Shown: positions 16,179 through 25,224 of the stretch, piece after piece | Position numbering within the stretch: position 1 is the first letter of the stretch | Layout of the letters: every line of letters begins with the position of its first letter | Assembly (NCBI GenBank): GCA_045110335.1 | Contig: JBGCGB010000023.1 | Span: 1-31,134 of the forward strand | Direction: 5' to 3' | DNA length: 31,134 nucleotides | Source of the DNA: CALBPI01 sp045110335 | Lineage (GTDB): Bacteria > Pseudomonadota > Gammaproteobacteria > Steroidobacterales > Woeseiaceae | Made by a program: the position numbers and the translations under genes | Notes under the pieces: model-generated | The model's input: the letters and a program-made list of their open reading frames with translations, nothing else | The model's database searches: none | Told to the model about the DNA's origin: nothing

Positions 16179-16194
16179 TGTGACGCTGGTCGCA
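16179..16194 (+). promoter_or_regulatory. CRP/Vfr/Clp-like operator upstream of the exosortase operon
   Basis: TGTGA-CGCTGG-TCGCA matches nine of ten CRP half-site bases with a six-base spacer. Its left half lies in a 10-bp direct repeat (CAATGTGACG at 16176-16185 and 16199-16208, 23-bp period), so a second half-site lies one to two helical turns downstream. The centre is 64.5 bp before the start predicted from TAAGAT at 16239-16244. Confidence 0.5.
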
Positions 16195-16235
16195 TCTGCA
16201 ATGTGACGGCGGGCAACGCGACTTTGATAAGGCGC

Positions 16236-16244
16236 TGGTAAGAT
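16236..16244 (+). promoter_or_regulatory. Candidate extended -10 (TGG-TAAGAT) for the exosortase operon
   Basis: TAAGAT with an upstream TG one base away fits an extended -10 element and predicts a start near 16251. No good -35 is visible. The leader would be about 44 nt and would begin just before the hairpin at 16261-16275. Confidence 0.4.
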
Positions 16245-16260
16245 ACTGAGAGTTTTGACT

Positions 16261-16280
16261 GAGCCTTTTTGGCTCGTTTT
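16261..16280 (+). terminator. Small hairpin with GTTTT tail before the amidotransferase
   Basis: GAGCC-TTTTT-GGCTC followed by GTTTT forms a five-base-pair stem with a short T tract. It may end the export operon after the FemAB-like gene. Because it lies downstream of the candidate start at 16251, it could also act as a leader attenuator. The stem is short, so termination would be partial at best. Confidence 0.4.
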
Positions 16281-16294
16281 CAGCGAGAGCAATT

Positions 16295-18235
16295 ATGTGC
16301 GGTATTGTCGGGGCCGTCGCGCCGGGACAACTCAAAGATTCGGATCGCAAAGCGGTACGCGCGATGGCCGATGCCATGGTGCATCGTGGGCCCGATGACG
16401 AAGGTTTCTACGATGGTGATGACATCGTTTTGGGTATGCGCCGGCTGGCGATTATCGACCTGGCCGGTGCGCAACAGCCCATCAAGAGTGCCGATGGCAA
16501 CATCGTTGTGGTCTGCAATGGTGAGATCTACAACTACAAAGCGTTGCGTGAACAAATGCAGGCGCGTGGTCATCGTTTCTCAACAGATGGCGATGTTGAG
16601 GCGATTGTCTATCTTTACCAGGAGTTCGGCGATGATTTCGTCAACCACCTCGATGGCATGTTCGCGATTGCCCTTTGGGATAAGCAACGCGACCGCTTGT
16701 TGTTGGTGCGTGACCATCTGGGTATCAAACCGGTTTATTTCGCGCCATGGCGAAACGGCCTGGCGTTTGCGTCAGAAGCAAAGTCTCTTTTCAAATTAGA
16801 CGGTCTTAATGCGGCGATTTCGAACGTCGGTTTGCGTGACTATCTCGGTTTGGGTTACTGCGTTGCCGAAAACACGATCTTTGATGGCGTTCGCAAGTTG
16901 CCGCCAGCCAGTCTTTTGATTTTTGAGAATGGCGAACATCGTGTGAGACGTTATTGGGATCTGCCGAATAAGGTCGATCACAACGTGTCCGATCAAGAAT
17001 GGGTTGAGCGTATACGGCATGAGCTTGATCGTGCAATCAGTGCACAAATGGTCAGCGATGTGCCCATTGGCGCTTTCCTGTCGGGTGGCATCGATTCAAG
17101 TGCAATCGTCGCGACAATGGCGGAGCAGAGCCCGAATCCGATCAACACCTATTCGATCGGTTATAGCGGTGGCGCCACCGAGGCTTACTACAACGAATTG
17201 TCTTATGCCGCCCAGGTCGCCAAGCAGTTCAACACGAATCACCACGAAATTTCTGTGAAGCCCGATGTGGCGACGCTGCTGCCTAAACTGATCTGGCATC
17301 TCGAAGAGCCGATTTCAGACAGTGCGATTACCACCACTCATCTGGTGTCAGCGATGGCGGCAGAGACGGTCACCGTGATCTTGTCGGGTGTGGGTGGCGA
17401 TGAACTGTTCGCTGGATATAACCGATATCTCGGCTCGCACTATTTGTCCCGATATCAAAAGATCCCGAACTGGTTACGCCGCTATGTGATGTCGCCCATC
17501 GCGCGACGCCTGCCGAGCGGGCGTCAAAGTCGCCTTCAGGATCTGATGCGTTATGCGCGTGAGTTCATGCTGTCGGCCGAACTACCGTGGGACGAGCGTT
17601 ACAAGGCGTATCTTGCGATTCAATCGAAGGCCAGTCTCGATGCCATGATGCTGAATCCGGTCAGCGAGCCCGATGGTTTGGATCGCGTGCTGTCCAGTCA
17701 GACCGCGGATGATGATTTGCTGCGACTGATGCGTGTCGATTGTGATTCGCAGATGGCCGAAGATCTCTTGTTGCTAACGGACAAAATGACGATGGCAAGT
17801 TCCATCGAGTGTCGCGTTCCGTTTCTGGATAAGGGCTTGGTAGAATTGGCTGCGAGCATTCCGTCGGCACAAAAGATGCCAGGCAAGGAGCTCAAGAGTT
17901 TGCTGAAGCGTGCCTTAGAGCCACGTCTTTCTCCGGATATTCTTTATCGCAGAAAACGGGGCTTCGGCGCGCCGGTTGGTAGCTGGTTCAAGAGTCAGCT
18001 AATGCCTTTACGCAATGCGTTGTTATCACCCGACGTACAGGCCTCGCGCGGCGTCTTGTCGCCGGACGCCGTCTCGCACATATGTCAGGCGCATGATGCC
18101 GGGCGCGAAGATAATACCGATTTGATTCTGGTGTTGATGAATCTCGAAATCTGGTTCCGGATGTTTGTCGACGGTGACAGCCCGGATCAGGTCAGTGAAC
18201 AGTTGCAATCAATAGGGCACCAGCGGGCACGATGA
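16295..18235 (+). CDS. Asparagine-synthase-family amidotransferase upstream of xrtA
   Basis: Glutamine-dependent, ATP-dependent amidotransferase of the AsnB type. In exopolysaccharide loci such enzymes may amidate uronic acids or other carboxyl groups; the substrate here is unknown. The 646-aa protein begins MCGIVGAV with Cys2 as the glutaminase nucleophile, and has RRLAIIDL and CNGEIYN (74-80) in the glutaminase domain (1 to about 190). The synthetase domain contains the PP-loop SGGIDSS (263-269) and SGVGGDELFAGYNRY. A ribosome site GAGAG precedes the ATG. It starts a new operon, and its TGA overlaps the exosortase start. It is less close to the XrtA amidotransferase 1 pattern than the paralogue at 20894. 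Confidence 0.9.
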   Translation: MCGIVGAVAPGQLKDSDRKAVRAMADAMVHRGPDDEGFYDGDDIVLGMRRLAIIDLAGAQQPIKSADGNIVVVCNGEIYNYKALREQMQARGHRFSTDGDVEAIVYLYQEFGDDFVNHLDGMFAIALWDKQRDRLLLVRDHLGIKPVYFAPWRNGLAFASEAKSLFKLDGLNAAISNVGLRDYLGLGYCVAENTIFDGVRKLPPASLLIFENGEHRVRRYWDLPNKVDHNVSDQEWVERIRHELDRAISAQMVSDVPIGAFLSGGIDSSAIVATMAEQSPNPINTYSIGYSGGATEAYYNELSYAAQVAKQFNTNHHEISVKPDVATLLPKLIWHLEEPISDSAITTTHLVSAMAAETVTVILSGVGGDELFAGYNRYLGSHYLSRYQKIPNWLRRYVMSPIARRLPSGRQSRLQDLMRYAREFMLSAELPWDERYKAYLAIQSKASLDAMMLNPVSEPDGLDRVLSSQTADDDLLRLMRVDCDSQMAEDLLLLTDKMTMASSIECRVPFLDKGLVELAASIPSAQKMPGKELKSLLKRALEPRLSPDILYRRKRGFGAPVGSWFKSQLMPLRNALLSPDVQASRGVLSPDAVSHICQAHDAGREDNTDLILVLMNLEIWFRMFVDGDSPDQVSEQLQSIGHQRAR

Positions 18236-19710
18236 TGAGCCGCTTGATCACATGGGCACGCGGGCAACGCACGCTGTGGGTGATCGTTGCCGTTGTTTTG
18301 GTTCAGTCGTTGTTTTTCTATTCGACGTTGGCGGACATGGTGAGCTTGTGGACCATCAGTGTTTATCGCCACTGTTGGATTATCCTGCCGCTATGTTTGT
18401 ATTTGATCGCCGAGAGGCAGTCTGATGTCGAAGCGGTTGCTTTCGGCCGAAACTGGCTGGCGGTGCTGGCGCTGCCCGCATTAGCGATCGTGTTATTTGT
18501 CGCCGATCGCGTTTCGATTCGTGCGTTAGAGCATACCGCGTTTGTGCTTATTCTGATTTTTTCTGTACTGGCCGTCATTGGCTGGCGCAAATTTTCGACG
18601 ATTATCTTTCCAATGGTGTTGTTGCTGGCGGCGATTCCTGTCGGTGATTTTATGATCCCGACCTTGATGGATTGGACAACCGATATCGCCGCGGCTTTGT
18701 TGGCGACGACGGGCGTGCCTGCCTGGCGTGAGGGTGTGCTCGTTACACTGCCGAATGGTGTGTTCCACGTGGCAGAAGTGTGCAGTGGCATTAGCTATGT
18801 ATTGGCCAGCTTCGTGTTGGCGCTCGTCTACTCCTATCTTACCTTCCGGTCTTTCAAGAAACGCGCAGCCTTCGTGCTGTTCACCTTGCTGTGTTTTGTG
18901 TTGCTGAATGGTTTGCGAGCCTTCTTGGTGATGGTGGTCGCCAATGCTACCGAGATGCGTTGGTTCACGGGCTGGGATCATGTCTATTTTGGCCAGTTCC
19001 TGTTTGTCTGTTTGACCATTGCACTTTATTTTCTCGCCCAGAAATTTGCGGACAAGCCGTCGGCCGATGGCGAGACGGGCGTTGCAACGCTGTCGTTGCC
19101 CGGGTCAAAACTACTCATGAGCAGTGTGCTTGTGATCGCAGCGAGCTTCGGTGTGCATAAGATTTCAGCGGCAGCGCTATCGGGCGATGACGGAACACGG
19201 GTGATGCCTGAGTCTTCGCTGATTGTGGCTAATTGTACCGGTGCCGTGACTACGCAAGCGCCGATGACGCCGATTGTGCCCGGCGCCGCGGAGACGATGC
19301 AATCAGGTTTCCAGTGTGGGCAGCATCGTTTGTATCAATTTACCGCTTACTTTGATGATCCGGGCAGTGGTTCCGAGATCGTCAATCGTGCCCATCGTTT
19401 CTGGCCAGCGGATTGGGAGAACATCGGTCGGCATGGCAGTTATCGTTCCGATGTGTTGCCGGAAGACAACGAATTTGCCGAGTTGTCATTCACGCGTTCG
19501 GACAAGACCCGATTGGTTTGGTATCGCTATGTGATTGGGTCGCAAGTGACGGCGAGTCCGTATATCGCCAAACTCTGGGAAGCCGTTTACGGTATCCGCA
19601 GTGCGACCTATGTGGGTAGTGTTCAATTGGTGACCGTAGAGGCACCCGGCACGCTGGATGATGCACGGCAGGTGCTTGAGCAGTACGTGAAAACGGATCA
19701 GTCGCCATGA
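18232..19710 (+). CDS. xrtA: Exosortase A fused to an EpsI domain
   Basis: Membrane cysteine protease/transpeptidase that recognises PEP-CTERM tails and sorts the proteins to the surface. In the 492-aa protein about eight membrane helices span residues 15-270. The catalytic set is Cys184 in AEVCSGISY, Arg229 in NGLRAF and His250 in DHVYFG. After a ninth helix (about 293-312) comes a periplasmic EpsI/DUF3485 domain (about 320-492), with SGFQCGQHRLYQFTAYF and a late YRYVIG segment. Fusion of XrtA with EpsI is common in this subfamily. Two consecutive ATG codons (18232 and 18235) can start it; both overlap the previous stop. No PEP-CTERM substrate protein is seen in the window. Confidence 0.95.
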   Translation: MMSRLITWARGQRTLWVIVAVVLVQSLFFYSTLADMVSLWTISVYRHCWIILPLCLYLIAERQSDVEAVAFGRNWLAVLALPALAIVLFVADRVSIRALEHTAFVLILIFSVLAVIGWRKFSTIIFPMVLLLAAIPVGDFMIPTLMDWTTDIAAALLATTGVPAWREGVLVTLPNGVFHVAEVCSGISYVLASFVLALVYSYLTFRSFKKRAAFVLFTLLCFVLLNGLRAFLVMVVANATEMRWFTGWDHVYFGQFLFVCLTIALYFLAQKFADKPSADGETGVATLSLPGSKLLMSSVLVIAASFGVHKISAAALSGDDGTRVMPESSLIVANCTGAVTTQAPMTPIVPGAAETMQSGFQCGQHRLYQFTAYFDDPGSGSEIVNRAHRFWPADWENIGRHGSYRSDVLPEDNEFAELSFTRSDKTRLVWYRYVIGSQVTASPYIAKLWEAVYGIRSATYVGSVQLVTVEAPGTLDDARQVLEQYVKTDQSP

Positions 19711-20879
19711 GCACTGAAGTACAAGAACAATCGTCCAATGATCTGATAACGATTGCGCATGTCGTTTTTCGGTTCGACTATGGTGGCATGGAGAACGGTA
19801 TTGTTAATGTGATCAACAATACTGATCCAACGCGTTTTCGCCATGTGGTGATCGCACTCAGCGAAGTCACTGACTTTTCGAAACGCGTGACGGCAGCGAA
19901 CGTTCGTTTCGTCGCATTGAACAAGAAGCCCGGTAAGGACTTCCCCATGTACAAGCGCCTGTTTGACGCGCTACGGGAAATCGAACCGGACATTTATCAC
20001 TCCAGAAACATCGGCACGATCGATACGGTGCCGATTGCGCGACTGGCCGGCATCAAGACCTGTATTCATGGCGAGCACGGCTGGGATATCCATGATCCCG
20101 ACGGCAAGAACAAAAAATACCAGTGGATGCGGCGACTCATGTCCCCGTTTATTACGGGCTTTATGACCGTATCGCGCCAGTTGTTCGAGTGGCTGACAGG
20201 CACGGTATCGATACCGGCCGCGAAAGTGACGCATATCTGCAATGGCGTCGATACTGAGCGATTTTCGCCGGCGGTAGATGATGCGAGCAAACGTCGTTTG
20301 TTACCGGCCGATATCTTTCCGGATGACGCCATCGTGATGGGTAGCATTGGTCGGCTCGAACCGATCAAAGATCCACTCAATCTGGTGGATGCGTTCATTT
20401 CGCTGGCGGCTCGCGATGATGGGCGTGCACAGCGGCTGCGTTTGCTCTATGTTGGCGATGGTTCGTTGCGCGCATCCGTCATTCAGCGACTGGAGGAGGC
20501 GGGCGTTATGGATCGTGTTTGGCTGCCTGGCAGTCGCGACGATACCCCGGAGCTGCTTCAATGCATGGATTTTTTTGTTTTACCGTCATTGCGTGAAGGT
20601 ATTTCCAATACCATTCTGGAAGCAATGGCGTCAGGATTGCCGGTCATTGCCACTGACACTGGTGGTAACGGCGAGCTAGTCAAACACGGCGCGACCGGCG
20701 CGTTGATTCCGGTGGCGGATGCCGACGCATTGGCGACCGCAGCGCAACGTTATCTCGACGAGCCGACGGTTCGCGAAACTCATGCACTGGCTGCACGCGA
20801 CGATGCAGTCGAACGATTATCTCTACAGACTATGGTTGGACACTACGAAACGCTCTATGCAGCGTTGGCCAAACGATAA
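19707..20879 (+). CDS. XrtA-associated GT4 glycosyltransferase (TIGR03088-like)
   Basis: Cytoplasmic GT-B glycosyltransferase expected to extend the lipid-linked repeat unit. In the 390-aa protein the N-terminal acceptor domain begins IAHVVFRFDYGGMENGIVNV, the hallmark of this exosortase-linked family. The C-terminal donor domain carries GSIGRLEPIKD and the E-x7-E element REGISNTILEAMASGLPVIATDTGG. The ATG overlaps the xrtA stop by four bases, so the two are translationally coupled. The donor sugar cannot be read from sequence. Confidence 0.92.
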   Translation: MSTEVQEQSSNDLITIAHVVFRFDYGGMENGIVNVINNTDPTRFRHVVIALSEVTDFSKRVTAANVRFVALNKKPGKDFPMYKRLFDALREIEPDIYHSRNIGTIDTVPIARLAGIKTCIHGEHGWDIHDPDGKNKKYQWMRRLMSPFITGFMTVSRQLFEWLTGTVSIPAAKVTHICNGVDTERFSPAVDDASKRRLLPADIFPDDAIVMGSIGRLEPIKDPLNLVDAFISLAARDDGRAQRLRLLYVGDGSLRASVIQRLEEAGVMDRVWLPGSRDDTPELLQCMDFFVLPSLREGISNTILEAMASGLPVIATDTGGNGELVKHGATGALIPVADADALATAAQRYLDEPTVRETHALAARDDAVERLSLQTMVGHYETLYAALAKR

Positions 20880-20893
20880 AGGAACCAGAAACG

Positions 20894-22801
20894 ATGTGCG
20901 GTATTACCGGAATTGTGGATCTAAAGGCGACGCGCCCGATTGATGAGGCGCTATTGTCGAAAATGAATGCGAGCTTGACGCACCGTGGCCCTGATGGCGA
21001 TGGGTTTCATTTTTCCCCAGGCGTTGGTCTAGGCCATCGACGACTTTCGATCATTGATCTCGAGGGCGGGAAGCAACCACTTTACAACGAGGACGGCAGC
21101 ATCGTCGTCACCTACAACGGTGAGATCTACAATTTTCAGGAATTGTTCGATGAGTTAACGGAAGCGGGTTACCGCTTCAAAACACGCTGCGATACCGAAG
21201 TGATCGTGCATGCATGGCACAAATGGGGCGTGCGATGCCTTGATCGTTTCAACGGCATGTTCGCTTTCGCTATTTGGGATTCCAATGACGATACACTTTT
21301 TATTGCGCGTGACCGTATTGGTATCAAACCGCTCTACTATGGTTTCGATGACCAAGGCCACATTGCTTTCGGCTCAGAGCTAAAAGCGCTGACGGCGGTG
21401 CCGGGACTCGCTGGCAAGCTGGACCCTTGTGCATTGGAAGACTACTTCACGTTTGGCTACGTGCCGGATCCACGCAGTATTTACGCATCGATTCAGAAAC
21501 TGGCGCCGGGGCATTATCTTAAATTGAAACGCGGCGCTCCTCGAGCAGAACCGGTTCGGTATTGGGATATCCCTCTCGACGGTCAAACGATTGATTACGG
21601 CACTGATGCAGACCTGTTGGAAGGCGTTCGCGAGCGACTGGCGCAAGCGGTCAAGCGGCGTATGGTTGCCGATGTGCCGTTGGGCGCATTCTTGTCTGGC
21701 GGTATCGACTCGAGTGCTGTTGTTGCGATGATGCGTGATATAGGCACACCGGATTTGCTGACGTGTTCGATGGGCTTCTCCGAGCCGAAATTCGATGAAT
21801 CCAAATTTGCACAAATGGTCGCCGACGCGAAGAAGACCAACCATCATCACAAAGTCGTCGAAGCCGGTGATTACGATTTACTCGATACGTTGGTGTCCAC
21901 TTACGACGAACCCTATGCGGACAGTTCCGCGATTCCGACCTACCGCGTTTGTCAGCTGGCTCGCGAACATGTCACGGTAGCGTTGTCCGGTGATGGTGGC
22001 GATGAGAACTTCATTGGTTATCGGCGTTACCGATTGTTCGCGATGGAAGAACGCTTGCGTTCGATGATTCCGGCATCGTTGCGACGGGCTATTTTTGGAC
22101 CACTGGGTCGCTTTTATCCGAAGCTGGACTGGGCGCCACGGGTATTCCGCGGTAAGACAACTTTCCAGGCGTTGGCGCGATCGACCGCCGACGCTTATCT
22201 GCATGGCGTTTCGATTTTCCCGGAAGAGGGTAGAGAGATGTTGTTCTCGGACAGCATGAAGTCGTCCTTGCAGGGTTATCAATCGCGCGAAGTCTTTGCC
22301 AACCACATCAAAGACAAAAATTTCGAAGACCCGATGAAAATGGTGCAGTACCTGGATTTCCAAACGTATCTGCCGGGCGATATTCTCACCAAAGTGGATC
22401 GCGCCAGTATGGCGCATTCGTTGGAGGTGCGAGTCCCCTTCCTGGACCACGAACTCGTTAGTTGGGTGGCGTCTTTGCCGTCCTCGGTGAAACTGCATAA
22501 AGGTTCCGGTAAGGATGTGCTCAAGCGCGCCTTGGAACCTTCGCTGCCACACGAAGTGTTGTATCGAGAGAAGATGGGTTTTGCCGTGCCGATCTCCGTT
22601 TGGTTTAGAGACTCTCTGAAGAAGCGCATGGAAAATGCGGTGACCAGTGAGCGGATGCTGGACAGCGGTTACTTCAATCCCGAATCATTGCAGCGCATTG
22701 TTTCTGATCATCAGTCTGGTCGGCGCGACTATAGCGCCGTGCTTTGGTCGCTATTGATGTTCGATGGCTTCCTCGGTGGCGAGCAACAACGACTGGCTTA
22801 G
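20894..22801 (+). CDS. XrtA amidotransferase 1 (asparagine-synthase family, TIGR03108-like)
   Basis: Second AsnB-type glutamine amidotransferase of the operon, and the one that best matches the exosortase A amidotransferase 1 family. In the 635-aa protein MCGITGIVDL carries nucleophile Cys2, followed by HRGPDGDGFHF, HRRLSIIDL and YNGEIYN (74-80). The PP-loop is SGGIDSS (268-274), followed by SGDGGDENFIGYRRY. AGGA lies 11 bases before the ATG; a 14-bp gap separates it from the GT4 gene. Both catalytic halves look intact. Substrate unknown; amidation of a sugar acid or of a carboxylated lipid or protein intermediate is an inference. Confidence 0.93.
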   Translation: MCGITGIVDLKATRPIDEALLSKMNASLTHRGPDGDGFHFSPGVGLGHRRLSIIDLEGGKQPLYNEDGSIVVTYNGEIYNFQELFDELTEAGYRFKTRCDTEVIVHAWHKWGVRCLDRFNGMFAFAIWDSNDDTLFIARDRIGIKPLYYGFDDQGHIAFGSELKALTAVPGLAGKLDPCALEDYFTFGYVPDPRSIYASIQKLAPGHYLKLKRGAPRAEPVRYWDIPLDGQTIDYGTDADLLEGVRERLAQAVKRRMVADVPLGAFLSGGIDSSAVVAMMRDIGTPDLLTCSMGFSEPKFDESKFAQMVADAKKTNHHHKVVEAGDYDLLDTLVSTYDEPYADSSAIPTYRVCQLAREHVTVALSGDGGDENFIGYRRYRLFAMEERLRSMIPASLRRAIFGPLGRFYPKLDWAPRVFRGKTTFQALARSTADAYLHGVSIFPEEGREMLFSDSMKSSLQGYQSREVFANHIKDKNFEDPMKMVQYLDFQTYLPGDILTKVDRASMAHSLEVRVPFLDHELVSWVASLPSSVKLHKGSGKDVLKRALEPSLPHEVLYREKMGFAVPISVWFRDSLKKRMENAVTSERMLDSGYFNPESLQRIVSDHQSGRRDYSAVLWSLLMFDGFLGGEQQRLA

Positions 22802-22818
22802 GCGAGTCGGAGCATCCG

Positions 22819-23988
22819 GTGATAAGCGTTCTTTGTCTGAGTAACCTGTACCCGAATGCCGTGCAACCACGAAAAGGTGTTTTCGTGCGTGAGCGGCTTC
22901 GGCATGTGATGGCGACGGGCAAAGTGAACGTGCAGGTGATTGCACCGGTGCCGTGGTTTCCCCTAGAGAGCAGCCGCTTCGGCCAGTACGGCGAGTTTGC
23001 ACGCATACCTGCCTTTAGTGATGATGACTTGGGCCGTGCTTATCATTCGCGATACTTCATCCTGCCGAAAATCGGTGCTGCGTTTACACCCAAAACCTAT
23101 GCGGCGGCGGTCAAGCGAACGATAGCGCGCGAAGGGCTTGGTTCTTTCGATGTCATCGATTCACACTTCATGTTTCCCGATGGCGCGGCTGCAGTCTTAC
23201 TAGGTGAGCAACTCGGTATACCCGTCGTCTGCACAGCGCGTGGATCTGATCTCAATGTCATGCCGGACGATCGCTTCGCAGGTCCGTGGATTCGCGACAC
23301 GTTGACCAAAGCAGACGCCGTGATCGGCGTCTCGCAGTCATTGGTTGATCGAGCCTCTGAGCTGGGTGCGCCTGCCTCGAAGACGCATGTATTGCTGAAT
23401 GGCGTGGATAGAGAACGATTCCATGCAAAAGATCGTGACGCATGCCGATCCCATCTGGATTTCAAGGGGCCTACAGCATTGGTAGTCGGAAACCTCGTGC
23501 CTGTGAAAGGTCAGGCGCTGGCGATAGAAATGCTAACCCGGGTGCCGGAGCTTTCTTTGGTCGTTGTCGGGCGCGGACCGCTATTGGAATCGCTACAATC
23601 GCTATCAGAACGCCTGGGCGTTCAGGGTCGCGTGCGATTTGTGGCGGAGATCACTCAAGCGATGTTAGTAGACTATTACAATGCCGCTGACGTTTCGCTG
23701 TTGCCGAGCCGTGCCGAAGGCATGCCCAATGTCGTGCTGGAAAGTCTCGCCTGTGGCACGCCTGTCGTTGCTTGCAACGTAGGCGGCGTTAACGAAATTA
23801 TTGGCGGTAGTGCGACCAGCGCCGTGGTTGAAGGCCGTGATGTCGGCGACTTCGCGGAGGCCGTTAAACGGGTTTTGGCGAGGTCCGCAGCGCCACAGGA
23901 TGTCATTGAAGATATAGCGGCGTTCGATTGGCAGAAAACCGCATCAGGTATTGTCGACCTTTTTGAATCACTCACTCGCAAGCACTAA
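22819..23988 (+). CDS. GT4 family glycosyltransferase
   Basis: GT-B glycosyltransferase of 389 aa, probably adding a sugar to the repeat unit. It begins VISVLCLSNLYPNAVQPRKG, the start of the Rossmann acceptor domain with the basic loop. The donor domain includes VVGNLVPVKGQALAIEML and the E-x7-E element AEGMPNVVLESLACGTPVVACNVGG. The GTG at 22819 is chosen because GGAG sits six bases upstream and the product then begins at the first conserved strand. An in-frame TTG at 22744 would add 25 residues inside the preceding gene and is unlikely. No specific exosortase subfamily was recognised. Confidence 0.88.
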   Translation: MISVLCLSNLYPNAVQPRKGVFVRERLRHVMATGKVNVQVIAPVPWFPLESSRFGQYGEFARIPAFSDDDLGRAYHSRYFILPKIGAAFTPKTYAAAVKRTIAREGLGSFDVIDSHFMFPDGAAAVLLGEQLGIPVVCTARGSDLNVMPDDRFAGPWIRDTLTKADAVIGVSQSLVDRASELGAPASKTHVLLNGVDRERFHAKDRDACRSHLDFKGPTALVVGNLVPVKGQALAIEMLTRVPELSLVVVGRGPLLESLQSLSERLGVQGRVRFVAEITQAMLVDYYNAADVSLLPSRAEGMPNVVLESLACGTPVVACNVGGVNEIIGGSATSAVVEGRDVGDFAEAVKRVLARSAAPQDVIEDIAAFDWQKTASGIVDLFESLTRKH

Positions 23989-24009
23989 ATCAAAGGCAAT
24001 CGCGACACG

Positions 24010-25212
24010 ATGAAAATTTTACACGTTCTGGATCATTCGCTGCCGCAGCAAAGCGGTTATGCGTTTCGAAGCCATTCAATCTTGTCTCAGCTACACAAGC
24101 ATGGCGTCAACGTGAGTGCGCTGTCGGGCCCCAAGCATGGCGTCAGCGAGACGCCGTCTGACACGTTCGATGGTGTGCTTTATGAGCGAACCGATATCGA
24201 TCCGGCGCGTTCGTACTCCGGACCGAAAGGCCAGATTGATACGATCACAACCACCCGAGCCGCAATTCGAGAAAAACTGGCGATAGCGCCCGCGGACGTG
24301 TTGCATGCTCACTCGCCATGTCTGAACGGTGTGGCGGCGTTGGGGCATGGTGTGCCTCTGCTTTACGAGATGCGTTCTTCATGGGAAGACGCTGCAGTCT
24401 CTAGTGGCACAACAACGGAAGGCTCATTGCGTTACAAACTGTCGAGGCGGCTGGAAACCTGGGTGGTCAAAAAGGCGCCGGCGGTTGCCGTCATCTGCGA
24501 AGGGCTTCGCGAGGAGCTGCTGCGACGTGGCGTTGATGGCGATAAGATTTTTGTCATGCCGAATGCGCTACCGGATGCGATGTTTGATCGTCCTGATCAA
24601 GACCAGATCAGAGCAATTCGAGAACGGTATCAGTTGCTCGACAAGAAAATTATCGGTTTCTTTGGCAGCTTCTTCGAATGGGAAGGGGTTGATCAACTGG
24701 TTGAAGTGATCGAGCGTGTGGTATCACAGGTGCCAGAAGCACATTTGTTATTTGCTGGCGGTGGTCGTCAAGAGGATGCGCTGAAGGCGATGGTGGCGAA
24801 GCTTGGTGTTGACGCGCATGTAACGTTTGCCGGGCGTATTCCACACACCGAGGTACCGGCTTTTTACGGCGCGGCCGATGTGATGGCCTTTCCCAGAATT
24901 CCTCATCGATTGACGAATATGGTAACGCCGCTCAAACCGTTGGAAGCCATGGCGCAGGGGGCGGTTGTGGTTGCTTCCGACGTTGGTGGTCACCGCGAGT
25001 TGATTCGCGATGGAGCAACCGGGCGTTTATTCAAAGCGGACTCTCGTGATGGTCTATGCGACACTTTGGTCACAGCACTGACGCAAGATGCCGAGAATCG
25101 CGAGCTCATTTCTGCGGCAGAACAGTATGTCCGTACAGAGAGACGCTGGTCAGTGATTTCAGAACAATACATCCCCGTTTATGAGCGGCTGATGAACGCG
25201 CGACGCGGATAG
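24010..25212 (+). CDS. XrtA-associated GT4 glycosyltransferase (TIGR04063-like)
   Basis: Third GT4 enzyme of the operon, 400 aa. The opening MKILHVLDHSLPQQSGYAFR with a following S/T-rich SILSQL helix is characteristic of the TIGR04063 exosortase family. YEMRSSWEDAAVSSGTTTEGS is the conserved acceptor-side loop. The donor side has GFFGSFFEWEGVDQLVE and LKPLEAMAQGAVVVASDVGGHRELI, in which the E-x7-E element is altered: the first glutamate is replaced in the TPLKPLEAM context, as is usual for this subfamily. It lies 21 bp after the previous gene in the same direction. Confidence 0.92.
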   Translation: MKILHVLDHSLPQQSGYAFRSHSILSQLHKHGVNVSALSGPKHGVSETPSDTFDGVLYERTDIDPARSYSGPKGQIDTITTTRAAIREKLAIAPADVLHAHSPCLNGVAALGHGVPLLYEMRSSWEDAAVSSGTTTEGSLRYKLSRRLETWVVKKAPAVAVICEGLREELLRRGVDGDKIFVMPNALPDAMFDRPDQDQIRAIRERYQLLDKKIIGFFGSFFEWEGVDQLVEVIERVVSQVPEAHLLFAGGGRQEDALKAMVAKLGVDAHVTFAGRIPHTEVPAFYGAADVMAFPRIPHRLTNMVTPLKPLEAMAQGAVVVASDVGGHRELIRDGATGRLFKADSRDGLCDTLVTALTQDAENRELISAAEQYVRTERRWSVISEQYIPVYERLMNARRG

Positions 25213-25224
25213 AGGTAAGCCTAG

